In this document: positions 1-10,504 of the stretch, piece after piece | How the letters are laid out: each line of letters starts with the position of its first letter | Position numbering within the stretch: the first letter of the stretch is position 1 | NCBI RefSeq assembly: GCF_905171765.1 | Contig: NC_053394.1 | Coordinates: forward strand, 155,890,015-155,954,014 | Source: Bufo bufo | Lineage: Eukaryota > Chordata > Amphibia > Anura > Bufonidae | DNA length: 64,000 bases | Reading direction: 5' to 3' | Program-made: the position numbers and the translations under genes | Notes under the pieces: model-generated | Database searches by the model: none | The model's input: only the letters and a program-made list of their open reading frames with translations | Told to the model about the DNA's origin: nothing

Positions 1-591
1 AACATCAGCTTAAACCTCTTGGTTAAGACCGGTCCTTTTTCTGGATGTTTCCATTCGGTCGCCATTAGTTTTTTAAGCGACTCGTCCACTTTGAAGGCCC
101 TTGGCCCCCTAGCGGTGGAGTGTGGAGCTTCCCCATGCTCAACATCCTGGTCCCTTGACCTGATGGAGCGCAGTAATCTTTGTGTCTTCTCTGCCGGAAA
201 AGAAAAGACCGACTCCTCTTCCTCAGAGGAAGAATTCTCGCCAAGCGAGATCACGTCTTCTGACATAGGAACAGGCCCCGGCGAGGCCTGCCTGGGTCTC
301 TTGTTGGAGACCGCCCCCTTGATCTCTGCGACGGAGGTGTCCAAGAACTCCTTCATCCAGGAAAACATTTCAACAACCGTCGGCTCAGGATTGGCTGGCC
401 TAGGGCGGCAGCCTGGACAACGATGAAACTCGTAGCTGTCGGGTAACGGGGTGCCACAACTGGAACAGGCCAGGTGCTTCTGCTTGTGGGCGACTTTTCC
501 TAGAAAAGAAGTAGGCACTATTAAAGCTGGTTTCAACGCGCTCAGTGGGTCAAGATCAGACGTCAATCTTACCCTGAGATGGTGACGTCAT
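1..591 (-). CDS. Gag-like ORF of a retroelement, 5' part (two exons, runs off window)
   Basis: Read on the minus strand, an ATG at 591-589 opens a 19-base exon (591-573) encoding MTSPSQ plus one base. It is followed by a GTAAGA donor, a 73-base intron (572-500) ending in a pyrimidine-rich CTTCTTTTCTAG, and an exon from 499 open to base 1. Splicing keeps frame and leads into a CxxC-x11-CxxC zinc-ribbon-like motif (CSSCG...HRCPGC), an acidic Ser/Glu run (about 190-235), and a C-terminal stretch with TEWKHPEKGP and RFKL. That order resembles the Gag-like first ORF of amphibian DIRS-type elements as I remember it, so the family assignment is inference. The ORF is open as far as the window shows. 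The intron could be coincidental, although donor, acceptor and frame all agree. Confidence 0.5.
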
Positions 592-1400
592 GACTCTAAG
601 AATTCTGAACAACCTAGAACCTTCTGATCAGAGTAGGTACTCTCACAGCCTTAGCACTGGATCAGCAAAAGTCAAGACCAGCTGCACACAGGAACTGAGT
701 GCAACACTGACCCTGCCAGAAACCTGGCCTTATATAGCAGGAAGGGGAGGCCAGGGGGAGGAGGAGTAACAGCTCCTCCCCCAAAAATCTCCAGGCTCCC
801 CACTGAGGGACCCATTTATAAAAAACGAAGTTTTATTAGCAAGTTAATCGAATTCGCTCCTCCCCCCCTCCTCCACAAGCACATCAGCTAATTTGCGCTA
901 ATTCGCGCTAATTTTTTATCGCGGCGGCGTCTTTTTTTTTTTTCTTTTTTTTTCCGGACCGGAAGTGACAATGACGCACTTCCGGTCTCGCGTCCGATAC
1001 ACCGGAGCTGAGAAACGATCTCAGGGCCGGCCGCAGATTACAGAGGAGGTAGGAGGGGAGCGCAGGAGCGGAGCGGAGAGGAGACAGGGGGGAGGGAGCT
1101 CACAGCTCCGCTTACTGAGTACACCCTGTCAGAACTTACCGGCTACCTGCAGCCAGACCGTCTCCATACTTACGCTCCCAGCCAGGCAGGGGACCCTGTA
1201 AAAGAAACTTGAAACATTAAGACAAAATAAAAGCAGAACTTCAGCAAGTTTTTCCCCCAACTACTGAGGGAGAGACTCTGAATAGAGTCGAGCCTGTCAG
1301 ACCAACACACAGGACAAAATAAAAGCAACTAGCCCTGTGTGAGGGCGGCCTATATAAGGAGGGGGGAGTTAATTAATTAATTAATTAATTACTAGAGATG
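592..1400 (-). promoter_or_regulatory. Leader and promoter region of the Gag-like retroelement
   Basis: Upstream of the minus-strand Gag-like start there is a TATATA box at 731-736, about 140 bases from the ATG. Before it lies a GC-rich stretch with purine and pyrimidine runs (700-1130). A second TATATAAG-type motif occurs near 1351-1358, and a TTAA microsatellite at 1370-1391. The layout fits a terminal repeat or leader that supplies a promoter. I could not define its outer end or any direct or inverted repeat partner inside the window. Confidence 0.35.
1370..1391. repeat. (TTAA)n microsatellite
   Basis: About five consecutive TTAA units lie between the retroelement leader and the Tc1 remnant. 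Confidence 0.8.
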
Positions 1401-1411
1401 CAGAATTTTAT

Positions 1412-2655
1412 TCAGCAAAAATTCCGCCTGTCCTGACCAGCTTCACAGGGGCGAATACCCCCCCACTTGTGCTGCTGGTTAGGACGAAAGGGAAAAGGGC
1501 CTTCCCTAAACTGTTCCCACAAAGTTGGAAACATACAATTGTCCAAAATGTCTTGGTATGCTAAAGTATTATGCTGATGGGGCCTAGGCTCATCCCTGAA
1601 AAACAACCCCCATGGCATTATCTCTCCACCAAACTTTACAGTTGTTACAATGCAGTCAGGCAGGTATTCTCTTGCTATTCTTCAAACCCAGACTTGTCCA
1701 TCAGACTACCAGAAACAGAAACGTGATTGATCACTCCACAGAACACGTTTCCACTGCATCATGCTTGGTGATGTAAGGCTTGTGTGCAGCTGCTCAGCCA
1801 TGGAAACCCCTGCCATGAAACTCCCAGCGCACAGTTGTTATGCTGATGTTAATGCCAAAGGAGGTTTGGGCCCCTGCAGTTATTGAGTCAGAAGAGTTTT
1901 GGTGACTTTTATGCACTATGCAACTCAGCACTTGTGACCCCACTCTGAAACTTTATGTGGTCTGCCACTTCATGGCTGAGTTGCTGTCATTGCTAAATAA
2001 TTCCACTTTGCAAAAATATCACTCACAGTTGCGTGGAATATCTAGAAAGAAAGAAATTTCAGGAATTGGCTTGTTGTCACAGTGGCATTTTACTACAGTA
2101 CCACACAAATTTAGTGAGCTCTTTAGAATGACCCATTTTTCTGGATTTTATACACCAATGGGACTGAATGAAACACCTGAATTCAATGATTAAAGGGGTT
2201 TTCTCATCTCAGACAATAGGGGCTCATCACTAGGATATGCCCCCATTGTCTTATAGGTAAGGGTCCCACCGTTGGGACCTGCAGCTATATCGAGAATGTA
2301 ACACCGAAAATGAAGGAGGGCGCACTGCGCATGCACAGCCGCCCTCCATTCATTTCTATGGGGCCGCCGAAAATAGCAGAGTGCTGGCTCGTCTATTGCC
2401 GTCTGCCCCATAGAAATTAATGGGAGTATGGGCCACGCATGCGCGCCACGCTCCAATTCACTTCTATGGGAGAGGCGGGGATTAGCGCTTGGTGGTGGAC
2501 GGACCCAGGGAAATCTGGGGTCCTCCAGCCACAGCGATCCCCGCTCCGTTCTCGATATAGGTGCGGGTCCCAGTGGTCCTAGCGATATGCCCCCATTATC
2601 TAAGATGGGAATACCCCTTTAAGACAAATTCAATACTTTTGTCCTTATAGTGTAT
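1412..2655 (-). mobile_element. Tc1/mariner remnant, minus strand, with nested T2 MITE
   Basis: The minus-strand translation carries Tc1 transposase pieces. These include AYQDILDNCMFPTLWEQF (1412-1618 region), a VLWSDQSRF-like block and HKPYITKHDAVE further upstream, in different frames and with stops. The right edge at about 2626-2655 reads as a Tc1 terminus (CTTTTGTCCTTATAGTGTA). The left terminus is not recognisable. A 433-base MITE interrupts the element at 2190-2622. The transposase is dead and its coding order is rearranged by small indels. Confidence 0.6.
2190..2622. mobile_element. T2-type MITE (TTAAAGGGG termini)
   Basis: The element begins TTAAAGGGGTTTTCTCATC and ends with the inverted counterpart, GATGGGAATACCCCTTTAA. 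It carries subterminal inverted repeats (CTAGGATATGCCCCCATTGTC against the matching 2580-2600 segment). The TTAA at each end fits the target duplication of the T2 family (TTAAAGGRR ends) described in Xenopus. It sits inside a Tc1 remnant, so it is the younger of the two. A solo half of the same family lies at 13558-13640. Confidence 0.75.
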
Positions 2656-2864
2656 GTTCTTTGTGAATTCCCTGCTGGAAAAAACAGGTGGAGGAAAGAT
2701 GCTAACTCAATAGTATATGTACTGCATACTTTCAGTCAGACCCTAGGTATTTTCTCTTGCTATCTATGATTTCATCCCTACCTCAACATAAAAATGATAT
2801 GTACCAGTTGTGTTCAATTGTTTGTTGAAATGATCAGGGAGACATTCTTAACAAAATATTTTTT

Positions 2865-3019
2865 TTTATTAAAAAAAATATACAAAATGTAATATCAAAT
2901 AAATAAAAAATAAATATATAATAGATAAATAAAGAAATAAATATATATATAATAATAGATAAATATATAAATAAGTGGTTCAGTCATGGGCACGCCCGCA
3001 GCTGGAGATCCTTGTCTGT
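2865..3019 (-). promoter_or_regulatory. Interferon gene 1 3' UTR: AU-rich elements and poly(A) signal
   Basis: Between the stop codon and an AATAAA at 2870-2865 the mRNA strand carries six ATTTA pentamers (roughly 2975-2900), several overlapping longer UAUUUA runs. ATTTA clusters are a known mark of unstable cytokine mRNAs. The predicted 3' UTR is about 170 bases. Confidence 0.7.
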
Positions 3020-6000
3020 CTACTGAGATTTTGTTTTTAAAAACATGCGTCCGGAGAGGCGAGCGGCCTGCAGTAAATTGCGTTTGATGTTTACGTGGAT
3101 TATCCTCCGAGCGCACACTGCGTCATCCTGCAGAATAGAAAGAAGTAAAGTTAGACAATATTGGCAATGAAAAGAGCCACATGCGATAAGACGACCAGTA
3201 AGACATATAGAAAGTATCCACAGCCCTTCAACTTTTCTCACATTACAGCCTTATTCTTCATTGGATGAGGTATGTTTTCTCATCAGTCTACACACAGTTT
3301 ACCATGGCAACAAAACAAGAGGATTGTAGAAGTTTATGCAAAACTGAAATCTCACATTTCCGTAAATATTGAAACCCTATGCTCTGTACTTAGTTGAGGC
3401 ACCTTTAGCAGTGGCTACAGCCTCAGTTCTTCTTGGCTGTGATGCTAAAAGCTTGCTATATTTGAGGAGTTTTTCCAATTCTTCCCTGCAGAACCTCTCA
3501 TTCTTTAATTTTTACTAGCATACATTTAAATGATAGTATGAACTTGAGAGGAAACATGTGGAAGTGTGACTGCAAGTTAGGCTACTTTTACACTTGCGCT
3601 TTTCCTTTCCGCTATTGAGATCCGTCATAGGATCTCAATAGCGGGGGAAAATGCTTCCGTTTTGTCCCCATTCATTGTCAATGGGGACAAAACTGAACAA
3701 AACGGAATGCACCAGAATGCATTCCGTTCAGTTTGGTTGAGTCCACATCGCAGACAGGATCACGCTGCAAGCAGCGTTTTTCTGTCGGCGATGTGGTGCG
3801 GAGCAAGACGGATCCGTCCTGACAATACTGCAATAATTGTTTTTGCCTATTCCAGAACCCACAATTTCTTAGCTTTATTTTTGGTCTGATCACACTAGGA
3901 CCATCTAGCATATTATGCCTAGTAAAGTTAGTCAGAATGGAAAGAACATGTAGAAAAGGAAAAGTGGTGTGAATATGTCATTGAAACATGGAGTTAGAGT
4001 GGATAAACACCATAGTACTGAGCTGCCAGTCAGTCATATTATGACCTCTTTAGTCCTTCAGGATCTCATCAATTCAGCATCATTATTATAATCCAAGATG
4101 TAGAAGAAGATACCGTAATAAAGTATATATCCTCTATTAATGGGATATCACTTGATGCATTTGTCTAGTTGGGAGGTCAGACACAAAAAGATGTGATTAT
4201 AAGGACCATGGAGATTATTACCTGCTCTTCCAAGATCTTCTCCAGCTCAATGAAAAATTCACCTATCCTCTTCATAGAGAGATGACTTTCTGTGGTCCTG
4301 GAGATCTGGAGAGAAATAAAATTAGTTGATTAGTGACTGCCCACTGTAACACGCAGGGTGGTTCTAGGTTACTTTGGTATGGAACTTACACAGCCCTTCA
4401 GCAGATTCGCCTGGTGATCCAGATCTTCCTGAAGTTGTTCCCAGGCCGCCTGGTTGATCACAAGTTTCTCCTGGTGCTTTGTGTAGAACTGGATGATTTT
4501 GTATAAGAGTTCACGCACTGTCATGGCTGCAGATTCAACCTGTAAATTCAAAGGTGGAAATGTATCATGAGGAGAATATTTAAAGTCAGTTTTGTTTGAG
4601 TCTGTGTTGGAGTACTTAATGCCACATTTATCAATTGTTGTTGTTTGATAAATTTGTCTTATCCTTAAGGCTACATGCACACGAACGTTGTTTGTTTCCA
4701 TGTCCGTTCTATTTTTTTTGCGGATTAATTTCAAAGGGTCCACAAAAAAAATGGGTGGCATACGGATGTCATCCGCTTTTTTGGGCGGATCCGCAATTTG
4801 CGGACTGCAAAACACATACGGTCATGTGCATGTGGCCTAAACCTAACATTTTTTTCTAGAAAAGTTACTCCAGTTTTCCTACTCCACCCACAGAGTGGAG
4901 TGAGACATCGATAAATCTGGAGTGAAACGTATTAATATAGCCTACTATTCCACCCACATTTCAAAACTGCAGTAATGTAAAAATGCAAAAAGTCACACAA
5001 AAAAATGCAAAAAGTCAGTTTTTTTGTTGTTTGTTTTTTAAAGAAGGAGGCACTATTAATGGGGGGCTGCAAAACATATTAGTTACATTACTACATGAGG
5101 GCACAATTAGTGTGAAGGTACAAGCATTACTACTGTGTAGGGGAACAAAGTGATGCATTACTATGTAGGGATCACAAAAGAGAGCATTATTATCTGTGGT
5201 GGGGGGGGGCAAAAAGGGGGCATTATTAATGTGTGGAGCACTATTACTGTGTGAAGCCTAAAGGGGGCACTTTTACTATTTGGGGACACTAAGTCTGTCA
5301 GGAACAAGAGAGTAGGTACTATTACCATGAGGGTCACCAACTATTATTATGATTATTATTACAATCAGGGGAACTATTATGTCTGACGCAGTATGGGTGG
5401 CGAGATTGTGTGTGTGTATTTCTGACTGTGGCCCATAGGACCCTTTCCACGCTCCTGGGTGGAAAGTTCTGAATGGGGTTGAATGAATGGTATTTTGTGA
5501 AATTCTGCGTACCCTGGCTTACTTCTGCCCCAAATGGAACCTGAAGGCCATTAGATGCTCTGATTATCACTGAAAGGTAACACAGTTGTTGATTTACCTG
5601 ACTGGTTTTGAAGAGATGATGAGTTTCCGGGAGGGTTATGTTGGTCTGACAATCAACTGATGTCTCATTCTCTGGAATCTGGAACACAAAATAAAACAAC
5701 GAGTAATTAGCAGATGAAATGTCACATTAAGGTCTCATGCACACGGCTGTTGTTTTGGTCCGCATCCGAGTCGCAGTTTTGGCGGCTCGGATGCGGACGC
5801 ATTCACTTCAATGGGGCCACAAAAGATGCGGACAGCACTACGGCAACGGGGCGCACACGCTGATCGGCGGGGGTCCCGGGTGTCGGACCCCCGTCGATCA
5901 GATGCTGAAGATCTATCCAGAGGATAGATCATCAGTTAAAACAAACTGTAGAACCCCTTTAAGGAAAGTGTACACAGTGATGTAATAACGACAGGATAAT

Positions 6001-6631
6001 GTGCACGCTGATATCAGTATAGGAACAGTGCACACAGTGATGTCACAATACAGAGATATTCTACTTTGTGATTATACAGCGCAGGAATTATACAAAGAGT
6101 GAGGCTGTGGTACAGACATAAAGTATATTACATGGCATAGCACAGGAATAACACAAACCTGTTTTCTCACAGCATAGGAAAAAATAATGCTGTAGATATA
6201 ATGCACATATGATGCCTAATACAGGAATAATATAGTGATGTCACAATACAAGAATAATGCAAAAATTGATGTCGTAGAGAAATAATAATGCACACGGCAG
6301 GAGAAACCATGGGGCTTTATGGTAAAGCTAAGTTTTTCATGCCACCCTAGATACATTTCGTCATTACTAACTATATCTTTGAGTGGATATGGGCCCCTTA
6401 TTTGTTGAGCCCCATATCAGCTACAATGCCTGCTACCCTGGTAGTTACACCTATACATGTGACTATTGTCAATTCATTCTATAGAAAGAAGAGATGAAGA
6501 CAAAAGTGTGAGGAACTCACCATGTGCTGGAAGTTCTTGAGGTAGTCTTGCCGCCATATGCATTTCTTGGAGTAGACAATGGAACCTGTACAGAGCAGGA
6601 GAAGGAACGTCCAGGTGTTGACTGGAATCAT
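2865..6631 (-). CDS. Type I interferon gene 1 (five exons)
   Basis: The coding exons on the minus strand are 6631-6521, 5678-5598, 4539-4390, 4305-4222 and 3127-3020. They total 177 codons plus TAG. Every intron is phase 0 with GT-AG ends. The product starts with a hydrophobic signal peptide (MIPVNTWTFLLLLCTGSIVY) and then KKCIW. It has cysteines in exon 1 (C24), exon 2 (VDC), at the end of exon 3 (LKGC) and in exon 5 (VCARRI). This matches the C1-C3 and C2-C4 disulfide pattern of class I helical cytokines of the type I interferon family. AAWEQL before the third cysteine and CARRIIHVNIKR near the C terminus resemble the family signatures. Two N-glycosylation sequons (NET, NIT) lie in exon 2. 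The predicted role is a secreted antiviral cytokine signalling through the IFNAR complex. Five exons is the ancestral layout of fish and amphibian interferons. Type III interferon shares this intron plan but fits the C-terminal signature less well. Confidence 0.92.
3020..3127 (-). CDS. Interferon gene 1, exon 5 (C terminus)
   Basis: This exon has 35 codons plus TAG, starting DDAVCARRI and ending FLKTKSQ. It holds the fourth conserved cysteine and the basic C-terminal helix. Confidence 0.9.
   Translation of the reverse strand, partial: DDAVCARRIIHVNIKRNLLQAARLSGRMFLKTKSQ
3128..4221 (-). other. Intron 4 of interferon gene 1, with a MITE half-element
   Basis: The intron is 1,094 bases. Near 3585-3900 it contains one end and interior of a MITE that starts TTAGGCTACTTTTACACTTG, including a short palindrome around GATCTCAATAGCGG. 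The opposite terminus was not found. Sequence at 3240-3540 is homologous to 16590-16920 in gene 2, so it belongs to the duplicated block. Confidence 0.55.
4222..4305 (-). CDS. Interferon gene 1, exon 4
   Basis: This exon has 28 codons, ISRTTESHL to ELEKILEEQ. It is helical in character, between a TTTCTCTCCAG acceptor and a GTAATA donor. The intron to exon 3 is only 84 bases (4306-4389). Confidence 0.9.
4390..4539 (-). CDS. Interferon gene 1, exon 3
   Basis: This exon has 50 codons, VESAAMTVREL through NLLKGC. It contains the long amphipathic segment and AAWEQLQEDL, and ends on the third conserved cysteine at a GTAAGT donor. Confidence 0.9.
4669..4837. mobile_element. Harbinger-type MITE in interferon gene 1 intron 2
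   Basis: The ends are GGCTACATGCACACGAACG and the inverted CATGTGCATGTGGCC, flanked by TAA on both sides (4666-4668 and 4838-4840). A three-base TAA/TTA duplication is typical of PIF/Harbinger elements. It is absent from gene 2 intron 2, so it inserted after the duplication or was lost there. Confidence 0.65.
5598..5678 (-). CDS. Interferon gene 1, exon 2
   Basis: This exon has 27 codons, from IPENET to LFKTSQ. It follows a TTTGTGTTCCAG acceptor and precedes a GTAAAT donor. It carries the second conserved cysteine and both glycosylation sequons. Confidence 0.9.
5731..5962. mobile_element. Composite MITE fragment in interferon gene 1 intron 1
   Basis: The left side begins TAA then GGTCTCATGCACACGGC, an end of the same type as 4669-4837. 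The right side ends GAACCCCTTTAA, a T2-type terminus. The two families are joined near 5850, each lacking its other half. Confidence 0.5.
6521..6631 (-). CDS. Interferon gene 1, exon 1 (signal peptide, first Cys)
   Basis: This exon has 37 codons. The start ATG at 6631-6629 aligns with gene 2. The exon ends FQHM before a GTGAGT donor. A longer open frame overlaps it, beginning with an ATG at 6734. That ATG lies very close to or upstream of the expected transcription start and in a different frame, so it was not used. Confidence 0.9.
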
Positions 6632-6750
6632 TATCTCTGGGCTCAAGGATGCACTGATAAGAAGATATAAAGTTGGGCAAGAGATTCTGGGCTCCTCTGT
6701 CCTGCTGAAGACTTCGCTCAGTGCTGTGACCCATCTTCACAGCTACACAG

Positions 6751-6758
6751 TTATATAA
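6751..6758 (-). promoter_or_regulatory. TATA box of interferon gene 1
   Basis: TTATATAA lies 120 bases upstream of the start codon on the minus strand. It implies a transcription start near 6725 and a 5' UTR of about 95 bases. Confidence 0.65.
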
Positions 6759-6778
6759 CAAAAGCAACCTTAGATGTT

Positions 6779-6798
6779 AAAAAAGTGAAAAGTGAAAT
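6779..6798. promoter_or_regulatory. IRF-type virus-response motif of interferon gene 1
   Basis: Two copies of AAGTGAAA occur in tandem (AAAAGTGAAAAGTGAAAT), about 25 bases upstream of the TATA box. They match the AANNGAAA core bound by interferon regulatory factors in positive regulatory domains of other interferon promoters. Position and repetition support this role. Binding is inferred. Confidence 0.6.
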
Positions 6799-8034
6799 CA
6801 TCTAAAAGAGAAGGGATTCCCGCATCAGTTTTATTTTCCTTACACCATTAAAGTTTTTTTCACGAATGCTGTTTGTAGCGACATCTAGTGGCGATCTTAC
6901 ATAATTCAAGCAAAACTTCCAAAAAGGCTTAGCTTCACATATACGGCACAGCTTTCTGATAGGCTGTTCCAGCAGAGAACAGCCTGCCGGAGTTCTCCGG
7001 ACCAGGCATTGCCGGATGTTACCATAATGCTGCTGGCTCCATTGACTATAATGGGGTCTGGCAGAGATCCGGCCATTATTTGCTACATGCAATGGTTTTT
7101 GTCTGGGCATTCTAAGCTTGAACAGCCTGCCGGAGAGCTATGCTGCAAATGTGAAAGTATCCTTACCTGAACATTCCTCTTACACAGTTTCCATTTAAGA
7201 GCATACTTAGATGTCTGATGTCAAGTATCATAAGTACAATGTATCTTTGAGACAAATTATTCACCCTGAGTTTAACACCTGAGTCTAATTCCTAACTCTG
7301 ACCACTGACTTTAACACCTGATTATGATGCCTGACACTGACACAAGACTCTGACAAATGACACCTAACTCTAACATTGATATATGACTAATCAGTATTTA
7401 GGGTAATCCAAAGAAGGTAATTATACACAACCAAGTCAAGTTGGTCAATCCAAAGAAGGTATCTTCATTCCAAGGATATCTAATCAAACGTACAGTCCTG
7501 GAGAACCCCTCAAAAGTTGGAGATACACATTATGAAAGTCACAATGTCAAACAATTGGATGGAAATAATAAATGAATTGCAACTAACCTAAAGTTTGAGT
7601 GCTGTGGTTCCTTGACAATGTCAAACATATCATTATAAAATGTGCTGATGTTCAGCAGATGATGAGAAGGTAGAAGTAAGGACATTGCAGTTCACATATA
7701 AAAAGGGGTTAATGACATTGCTGCTCATATGTAAAACAAAAAGTTATTTGTCAATGCACATTTTGAAGGTCTTTCACCACAAAATGTCTACAAAGTCACA
7801 TGACTGTAATGATGGAGCTGATGCTATGGGCATTCAGCACAGAAACTGCTCTTGCAGAAAATGAAAGTGTTGTCCACAGCAGTCACATTCCAGTGGTCAT
7901 AGGGTTTGAAGATGTGATCTGACTGGCTGCTTTGGACAGCACTAAATATAATAAACAAGATTCAAACTTCCGAACTCCCCAGAACCCCAATATCTGCTAA
8001 ACTCTTGATACAGTGCATACCTTTTTTCACATAT

Positions 8035-8640
8035 GCAGCCCTATGCTAAAAAAAAATCATGTTTTCCCCCATCATTCTGCACTCAATACGCCATACTGAC
8101 AAAGTGAAAACAGAACATTGAAATCTTTGCTAATTTATTGATCAGTCTCCCCCCACAGCATGATTCTGCTACCACCATGCTTCACTGTAGGGATGATATT
8201 GGGCAGGTGATGAGCAGTGCCTGGTTTCCTTAGAATTGATACCAAAAATTTTAATCTTGATTTCATCAGACCAGAGAATCTTGAGTCTTTTTGCAAATTC
8301 GTGGTGGGTTTGTAGGTGTCTTTTACTGAGGAGAGGCCTCTTTCTGGCCTCTCTGCCATAAAGTCCAGATTGGTGGAATACTGCAGTGATAGTTGACCTC
8401 CTGTAAGTTTCTCCCATCTGCAAAATCTTTCAAGCTACGCCAGAGTGGCCATTGCATTCTTGGTCACCTATCTTACCAAGGCCCTTCTTCCCTGATTACT
8501 TAGTTTGGTGGGGAAGGGCAGCTCTAGGAAGATTTCTAGTTGTTCCAACTTCTTCCATTTAAGAATTATGAGGGCCACTGTGCTCTTGGGAGCTTTCAGT
8601 GCAGCAGAATCTGAGCTTTAAAGGTAATTCTTTCCTCCTC
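8035..8640 (-). mobile_element. Tc1-family transposase remnant
   Basis: The minus-strand translation includes VFHQSGLYGREARKRPLLSK and KHGGSRIMLWG, both Tc1 transposase landmarks (end of the bipartite DNA-binding region, and the glycine-rich block of the DDE domain). Stops and shifts break the frame and no TIR is recognisable. Homologous upstream sequence of the interferon duplication ends just before it. Confidence 0.65.
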
Positions 8641-8687
8641 ATGGCTAGGCTTTTGCTCTGATATGCATTTTCAGCTGTGAGACTATA

Positions 8688-10362
8688 CAGTCAGGTCCAT
8701 AAATATTGGGACATCGACACAATTCTAACATTTTTGGCTCTATGCACCATCACAATGGATTTGAAATGAAACGAATAAGATGTGCTTGAACTGCAGACTG
8801 TCAGCTTTAATTTGAGGGTATTTACATCCAAATCAGGTGAACGGTGTAGGAATTACAACAGTTTGCATATGTGCCTCCCACTTGTTAAGGGACCAAAAGT
8901 AAAGGGACAGAATAATAATAATCATAAATCAAACTTTTACTTTTTAATACTTGGTTGCAAATCCTTTGCAGTCAATTACTGCCTGAAGTCTGGAACGCAT
9001 AGACATCACCAGACGCTGGGTTTTATCCCTGGTGATGCTCTACCAGGCCTCTACTGCAACTGTCTTCAGTTCCTGCTTGTTCTTGGGGCATTTTCCCTTC
9101 AGTTTTGCCTTCAGCAAGTGAAATGCATGCTCAATCAGATTCAGGTCAGGTGATTGACTTGGCCATTGCATAACATTCCACTTCTTTTCCTTAAAAAACT
9201 CTTTGGTTGCTTTTGCAGTATGCTTTGGGTCATTGTCCATCTGCACTGTAAAGCGCCGTCCAATGAGTTTTGAAGCATTTAGCTGAATATGAGCAGATAA
9301 TATTGCCCAAAACACTTCAGAATTCATCCTGCTGCTTTTGTCAGCAGTCACATCATCAATAAATACAAGAGAACCAGTTCCATTGGCAGCCATACATGCC
9401 CACGCCATGACAATACCACCACCATGCTTCACTGATAAGGTGGTATGCTTAGAATCATGAGCAGTTTCTTTCCTTCTCCATACTCTTCTCTTCCCATCAC
9501 TCTGGTACAAGTTGATCTCTCCAGGAGGTAGGTGTATGTGTATGTTCAACAATCAATAATCAAGAGAAGACTTCACCAGAGTGAATACAGAGGGTTCACC
9601 ACAAGATGTAAACCATTGGGGAGCCTCAAAAACAGGAAGGCCAGATTACAGTTTGCCAAACGACATCTAAAAAAGCCTTTACAATTCTGGAACAACATCC
9701 TATGGACAGATGGTGCACATACACCTACCTCCTGGAGAGTGTTCTTGACCTAGCAAACTGTTGTGAAGGGTGTTTTCTTAACTAGGGAAATAATTCTTCC
9801 GTCATGCACCACAGCTGTTTTCCGTGGTCTTCCGGGTCTTTTGGTGTTGCTGAGATCACCAGTGCGTTCCTTCTTTTTAAGAATGTTCCAAACAGTTGTT
9901 TTGGCCACGCCTAATGTTTTTGCTATCTCTCTGATGGGTTTGTTTTGTTTTTTAAGCCTAATGATGGCTTGCTTCACTGATAGTGACAGCTCTTTGGATC
10001 TCATCTTGAGATTTGACAGCAACAGATTTCAAATGCAAATAGCACACTTGAAATGAACTCTGGACCTTTTATCTGCTCATTGTAATTGGGATAATGAGGG
10101 AATAACACACACCTGGCCATAGAACAGCTGAGAAGCCAATTGTCCCATTACTTTTGGTCCCTTAATAAGTGGGAGGCACATATGCAAACTGTTGTAATTC
10201 CTACACCGTTCACCTGATTTGGATGTAAATACCCTCAAATGAAAGCTGACAGTCTGCAGTTAAAGCACATCTTGTTTGGTTCATTTCAAATCCATTGTGG
10301 TGGTGTATAGAACCAAAAATGTTAGAATTGTGTCGATGTCCCAATATTTATGGACCTGACTG
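8688..10362 (-). mobile_element. Tc1-like transposon with long TIRs and an inverted internal block
   Basis: Both ends are present: CAGTCAGGTCCATAAATATT at 8688 and its complement ending at 10362, each beside a TA. Inverted repeats of about 223 bases cover 8688-8910 and 10140-10362. The transposase reads on the minus strand: a paired helix-turn-helix region from 10022 (MRSKELSLSVKQAI, KRPGRPRK), then a DDE domain ending near 9040 (VKHGGGIVMAWACM, VQMDNDPKHTAKATKEFF, WPSQSPDLNLIEHAF). The block 9541-9715 lies in the opposite orientation, and an in-frame stop replaces a codon near 9037. The transposase is therefore non-functional, although the TIRs could still be mobilised in trans. Confidence 0.88.
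9040..10022 (-). pseudogene. Tc1 transposase pseudogene (disrupted by internal inversion)
   Basis: The N-terminal part (10022-9740) has the helix-turn-helix and the GRPRK hook. The C-terminal part (9516-9040) has the GGG block, the second catalytic Asp in DNDPKHTA and the Glu in LNLIEHAF. The first catalytic Asp, in NNILWTD, lies on the plus strand in the inverted segment (9541-9715), so no single strand encodes the catalytic triad. An early TAG follows VEAW. Confidence 0.85.
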
Positions 10363-10504
10363 TATATAGACAGTGCTATGTCCTTCCAAATCATGTCCAA
10401 TTAACTCAATTAACTACATGTGAGAGATGATCAAAGATGATCAAGAGAAATGGAAAGCCCTCAAAGCTAAATTTCAAGTGTCATAGCAAAGGGTCTAAAT
10501 TCTT

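Noticed and set aside
2865..6631. Type III (lambda) interferon as an alternative identity
   Set aside because: The five-exon plan fits both, but the four-cysteine spacing and the CARRIIHVNIKR C-terminal helix fit type I better. A phylogeny would settle it.
6474..6767. 97-residue minus-strand frame overlapping interferon exon 1
   Set aside because: It is a different frame reading through the splice donor into intron 1. The conserved frame shared with gene 2 starts at 6631.
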